Shown here in pieces: positions 4,916 through 6,797 of a stretch of DNA of 6,797 bases. The position numbers were made by a program, and so were the translations under genes. The DNA lies in NCBI GenBank assembly GCA_002396325.1, contig DGXM01000060.1, positions 1-6,797 of the forward strand, written 5' to 3'. This DNA comes from Treponema sp. UBA4232. Lineage in GTDB: Bacteria; Spirochaetota; Spirochaetia; Treponematales; Treponemataceae. The notes under the pieces were generated by a model. The model was given only the letters and a program-made list of their open reading frames with translations, did no database searches and was not told the DNA's origin. How positions within the stretch are numbered: position 1 is the first letter of the stretch; every line of letters starts with the position of its first letter.

Positions 4916-6727
4916 TTATGCGTTAAGACTATTCAAAGCCTCTTTAACCATAGACGCTACCTTTTCCGCGGCCTTCTCAAGCGGAATCATCTCGGCTTCG
5001 GCGGCAGTACGGAGCTTGACTTCCACATTCGGAAGATTTTTTTCACCCACGGTGATGCGGACGGGGAATCCCATCAAATCCATATCGTTGAATTTGACAC
5101 CGGGGCGTTCGTCTCTGTCGTCAAGAAGCACTTCGATTCCCGCGGCGGTGAGTTCGGCGTAAAGTTTGTCGGCCGCTTCCTTCATTGAATCCTTGTATTT
5201 GATTGGGACTATCGCAACCTGGAACGGAGCGACGGTCATCGGCCACTGTATTCCCTTGTCATCGTGGAAACGCTCTACGATGCTTGCAAGAACACGGTCA
5301 ACACCGATTCCGTAGCATCCCATCGTAGGCACTGCGGATTTTCCGTTTTCGTCAAGATAGGTCACGCCCATGCTTTCGGTGTATTTCTTTCCCAGCTTGA
5401 AGATGTGTCCAAGCTCGTTTCCCTTCTTGCTGTAAAATGTTCCGCCACAGACAGGACACTTGTCACCGACAACGACCGTGCGGACATCGGCGTTCATCCA
5501 CGGTGTATAGTCGCGGCCCGGCTCAACGTGCTTGATATGGTATCCGTCTTTTCCGCTTCCGGCAACGGCATCGTGCATGTCGTTCACGCTCAGGTCCTGA
5601 AGAATCGGGCACTTTACAGTGACGGGGCCTACAAATCCATGGCCTGCCCCTGCAACCGCGCGGATTTCCTCGTCCTCCGCAAGACATACTTCACTTGCCT
5701 TCAGAGCACCTGCGAGTTTCGCCTCGTTCACTTCAAGGTCTGCGCGGATAAGGACACACACATAACTCACAGGATAGAATGTATTGCTGCCTTCTTTTTT
5801 GACTTTGAGGTCTTTGCAGAACGGAGCCTTTGACAAATCAAGCGCAGAGTTGATTACCCGGTAAATCAGAGCTTTGATGAACATCTTCGGAGTGGAATTG
5901 AAGAACTTTTCCATGTCCTCAATGCTGAACACATTCGGTGTGGCAACCTCTTCTATCGCAAGGTCGGTCTTTTTCTGCGGATTTCCGTCGTTGTCAACTG
6001 CGGCATCGGGTTTGCAGGCCGCTTTCTCAACATTGGCCGCGTATTTGCAGTCGGGGCAAATCATCAGAGTGTCGTCTCCAATTTCGCTTTCAACCATGAA
6101 CTCCTCACTGCCGGAACCACCCATGGCACCTGTGTCGGCCTTCACGGGAATCACGTCAAGTCCCATGCGCTTGAAGATGCGGAGATATGCCTTGGCATAA
6201 TTCCGGTATGTTTCATCGAGGGATTCATCGCTGGCGTTCAGGGAGTAGCCGTCCATCATGTTGAACTCACGGCCTCTCATCACTCCGTAGCGCGGACGGA
6301 TTTCGTCTCTGTATTTTGTGTTGATTTGATAGCAGTTGATCGGGAGCTGCTTGTAGCTGGTGAGTCCCTGCCGCATGATTGCAGTGTATGCCTCCTCGGC
6401 GGTGGGGCTTACAACCATGTCCTGTTCTCCGCGGTTCTTTGCCTTGAGCATCTGCGGTCCCATAGTGTCCCATCTTCCGCTCTCCTTCCAAATGTCACCG
6501 GGAACAACGACTGTGGGCTTGAATTCAAGTGCTCCCGAGGCGTTCAATTCCTGCTTGATGATATTCTCAACCTTGCGGTATGCCATAAGACCAAGCGGCA
6601 TATATGTGTAAAGTCCGTTTCCAAGTTTGCGGATCAAATCGGCTCTCATCATCAACTGATGGCTTGCAATAACAGCTTCGGCGGGTGCTTCCCGCAGTGT
6701 CCTGAAATGAATGTTAGATGTTTTCAT
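4916..6727 (-). CDS. proS: Prolyl-tRNA synthetase, bacterial type with editing insertion
   Basis: The protein has 603 residues, somewhat longer than E. coli ProRS. It charges tRNA-Pro with proline using ATP in the cytoplasm. Class II features appear in order: motif 1 around GNGLYTYMPLG (36-46), the TAEEAY loop (109-114) for proline and ATP, motif 2 with R140 and R151 (KYRDEIRPR, then RGREFNMMDGYS), GSGSEEFM (204-211), and motif 3 GCYGIGVDRV (470-479) with R478. The INS editing domain spans about 224-405 and keeps FIKALIY (K285) and GHGFVGPV. Cysteine pairs at 224/227 and 424/427 could bind a metal. Residues 503-603 are the anticodon-binding domain. ATG at 6727 starts the family-standard MKTSNIHFRTLREAPAEA; an in-frame ATG at 6790 would add a hydrophobic run through the promoter and was rejected. 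First gene of the minus-strand operon. Confidence 0.97.
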   Translation of the reverse strand: MKTSNIHFRTLREAPAEAVIASHQLMMRADLIRKLGNGLYTYMPLGLMAYRKVENIIKQELNASGALEFKPTVVVPGDIWKESGRWDTMGPQMLKAKNRGEQDMVVSPTAEEAYTAIMRQGLTSYKQLPINCYQINTKYRDEIRPRYGVMRGREFNMMDGYSLNASDESLDETYRNYAKAYLRIFKRMGLDVIPVKADTGAMGGSGSEEFMVESEIGDDTLMICPDCKYAANVEKAACKPDAAVDNDGNPQKKTDLAIEEVATPNVFSIEDMEKFFNSTPKMFIKALIYRVINSALDLSKAPFCKDLKVKKEGSNTFYPVSYVCVLIRADLEVNEAKLAGALKASEVCLAEDEEIRAVAGAGHGFVGPVTVKCPILQDLSVNDMHDAVAGSGKDGYHIKHVEPGRDYTPWMNADVRTVVVGDKCPVCGGTFYSKKGNELGHIFKLGKKYTESMGVTYLDENGKSAVPTMGCYGIGVDRVLASIVERFHDDKGIQWPMTVAPFQVAIVPIKYKDSMKEAADKLYAELTAAGIEVLLDDRDERPGVKFNDMDLMGFPVRITVGEKNLPNVEVKLRTAAEAEMIPLEKAAEKVASMVKEALNSLNA

Positions 6728-6734
6728 AGCGCCT

Positions 6735-6763
6735 ATTATATAGAAAAGAATGATAATAGACAA
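6735..6763 (-). promoter_or_regulatory. Near-consensus proS promoter, predicting a leaderless mRNA
   Basis: On the minus strand TTGTCT at 6763-6758 and a perfect TATAAT at 6740-6735 are spaced by 17 nt. Exactly 7 nt separate the -10 box from the ATG at 6727, so the predicted start of transcription is at or next to the A of ATG. The AGGCG in that gap would not be in the mRNA. It probably drives the whole three-gene operon. Confidence 0.75.
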
Positions 6764-6784
6764 GATATTGCCGTTCCGATGCCA

Positions 6785-6797
6785 TGTCATGCTGAAC
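6785..6797 (+). repeat. Left end of another copy of the dispersed palindromic repeat
   Basis: TGTCATGCTGAAC is identical to the first 13 bases of the complete repeat (1676-1688) and runs off the window. It lies just upstream of the proS promoter, between proS and whatever gene follows. Confidence 0.65.

Noticed and set aside
5264..5833. 189-residue open frame on the plus strand opposite proS
   Set aside because: It is antisense to the conserved catalytic and editing region of proS, has no recognisable domain or ribosome site, and is explained by codon bias of proS.
6728..6790. Longer proS start adding a hydrophobic N-terminal segment
   Set aside because: The extension translates the promoter and reaches into the repeat; the family-standard N-terminus begins at 6727.

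Overview
The window looks like chromosome of a host-associated Treponema (Spirochaetota) of moderate GC. The evidence is a spirochaete-style bacterial prolyl-tRNA synthetase, loose spirochaetal lipoboxes, a membrane-anchored GerMN-domain protein, a DUF1566/Lcl_C-like exported protein, and a dispersed palindromic repeat whose false translation contains MLKQVQHD. The species cannot be named from the sequence alone.

Layout, left to right. (1) 80-880 (+): an exported protein with a C-terminal DUF1566/Lcl_C-like (C-type-lectin-fold) domain. (2) 887-1780: an integron-type gene cassette carrying a vapBC toxin-antitoxin pair, visibly more A+T-rich than its neighbours. It has its own promoter and a perfect 11-bp inverted-repeat operator, and it ends in an attC recombination site. 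No integrase is present in the window. The attC stem keeps the hallmark extrahelical bases, and its terminal loop holds a 72-bp dispersed palindromic repeat. (3) 1843-2769 (+): a GerMN-domain membrane protein behind a near-consensus promoter. (4) 6727 down to 2786 (-): a probable operon of proS, a CsgG-like/TPR lipoprotein and an exported protein of unknown function, converging on the GerMN gene with a 16-bp gap.

How the parts work together. The vapBC cassette is the accessory element. Its left edge TTATGT pairs with the R'' box ACATAAC of its own attC, as expected if it arrived as a circle and was inserted at a G/TT site. The preceding gene has no attC, so this looks like a solitary cassette inserted at a non-attC site just after a core gene. 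The toxin-antitoxin pair would favour its retention.

A second theme is gene starts. Both the GerMN gene and proS have a 17-bp-spaced promoter whose TATAAT box lies exactly 7 nt upstream of the ATG, which predicts leaderless (or nearly leaderless) mRNAs. The other genes have ordinary Shine-Dalgarno sites.

No gene-free stretch exceeds 300 bases. The longest, 1631-1842, is filled by the attC with its embedded repeat and the GerMN promoter. I saw no tRNA, rRNA, CRISPR array or convincing intrinsic terminator.
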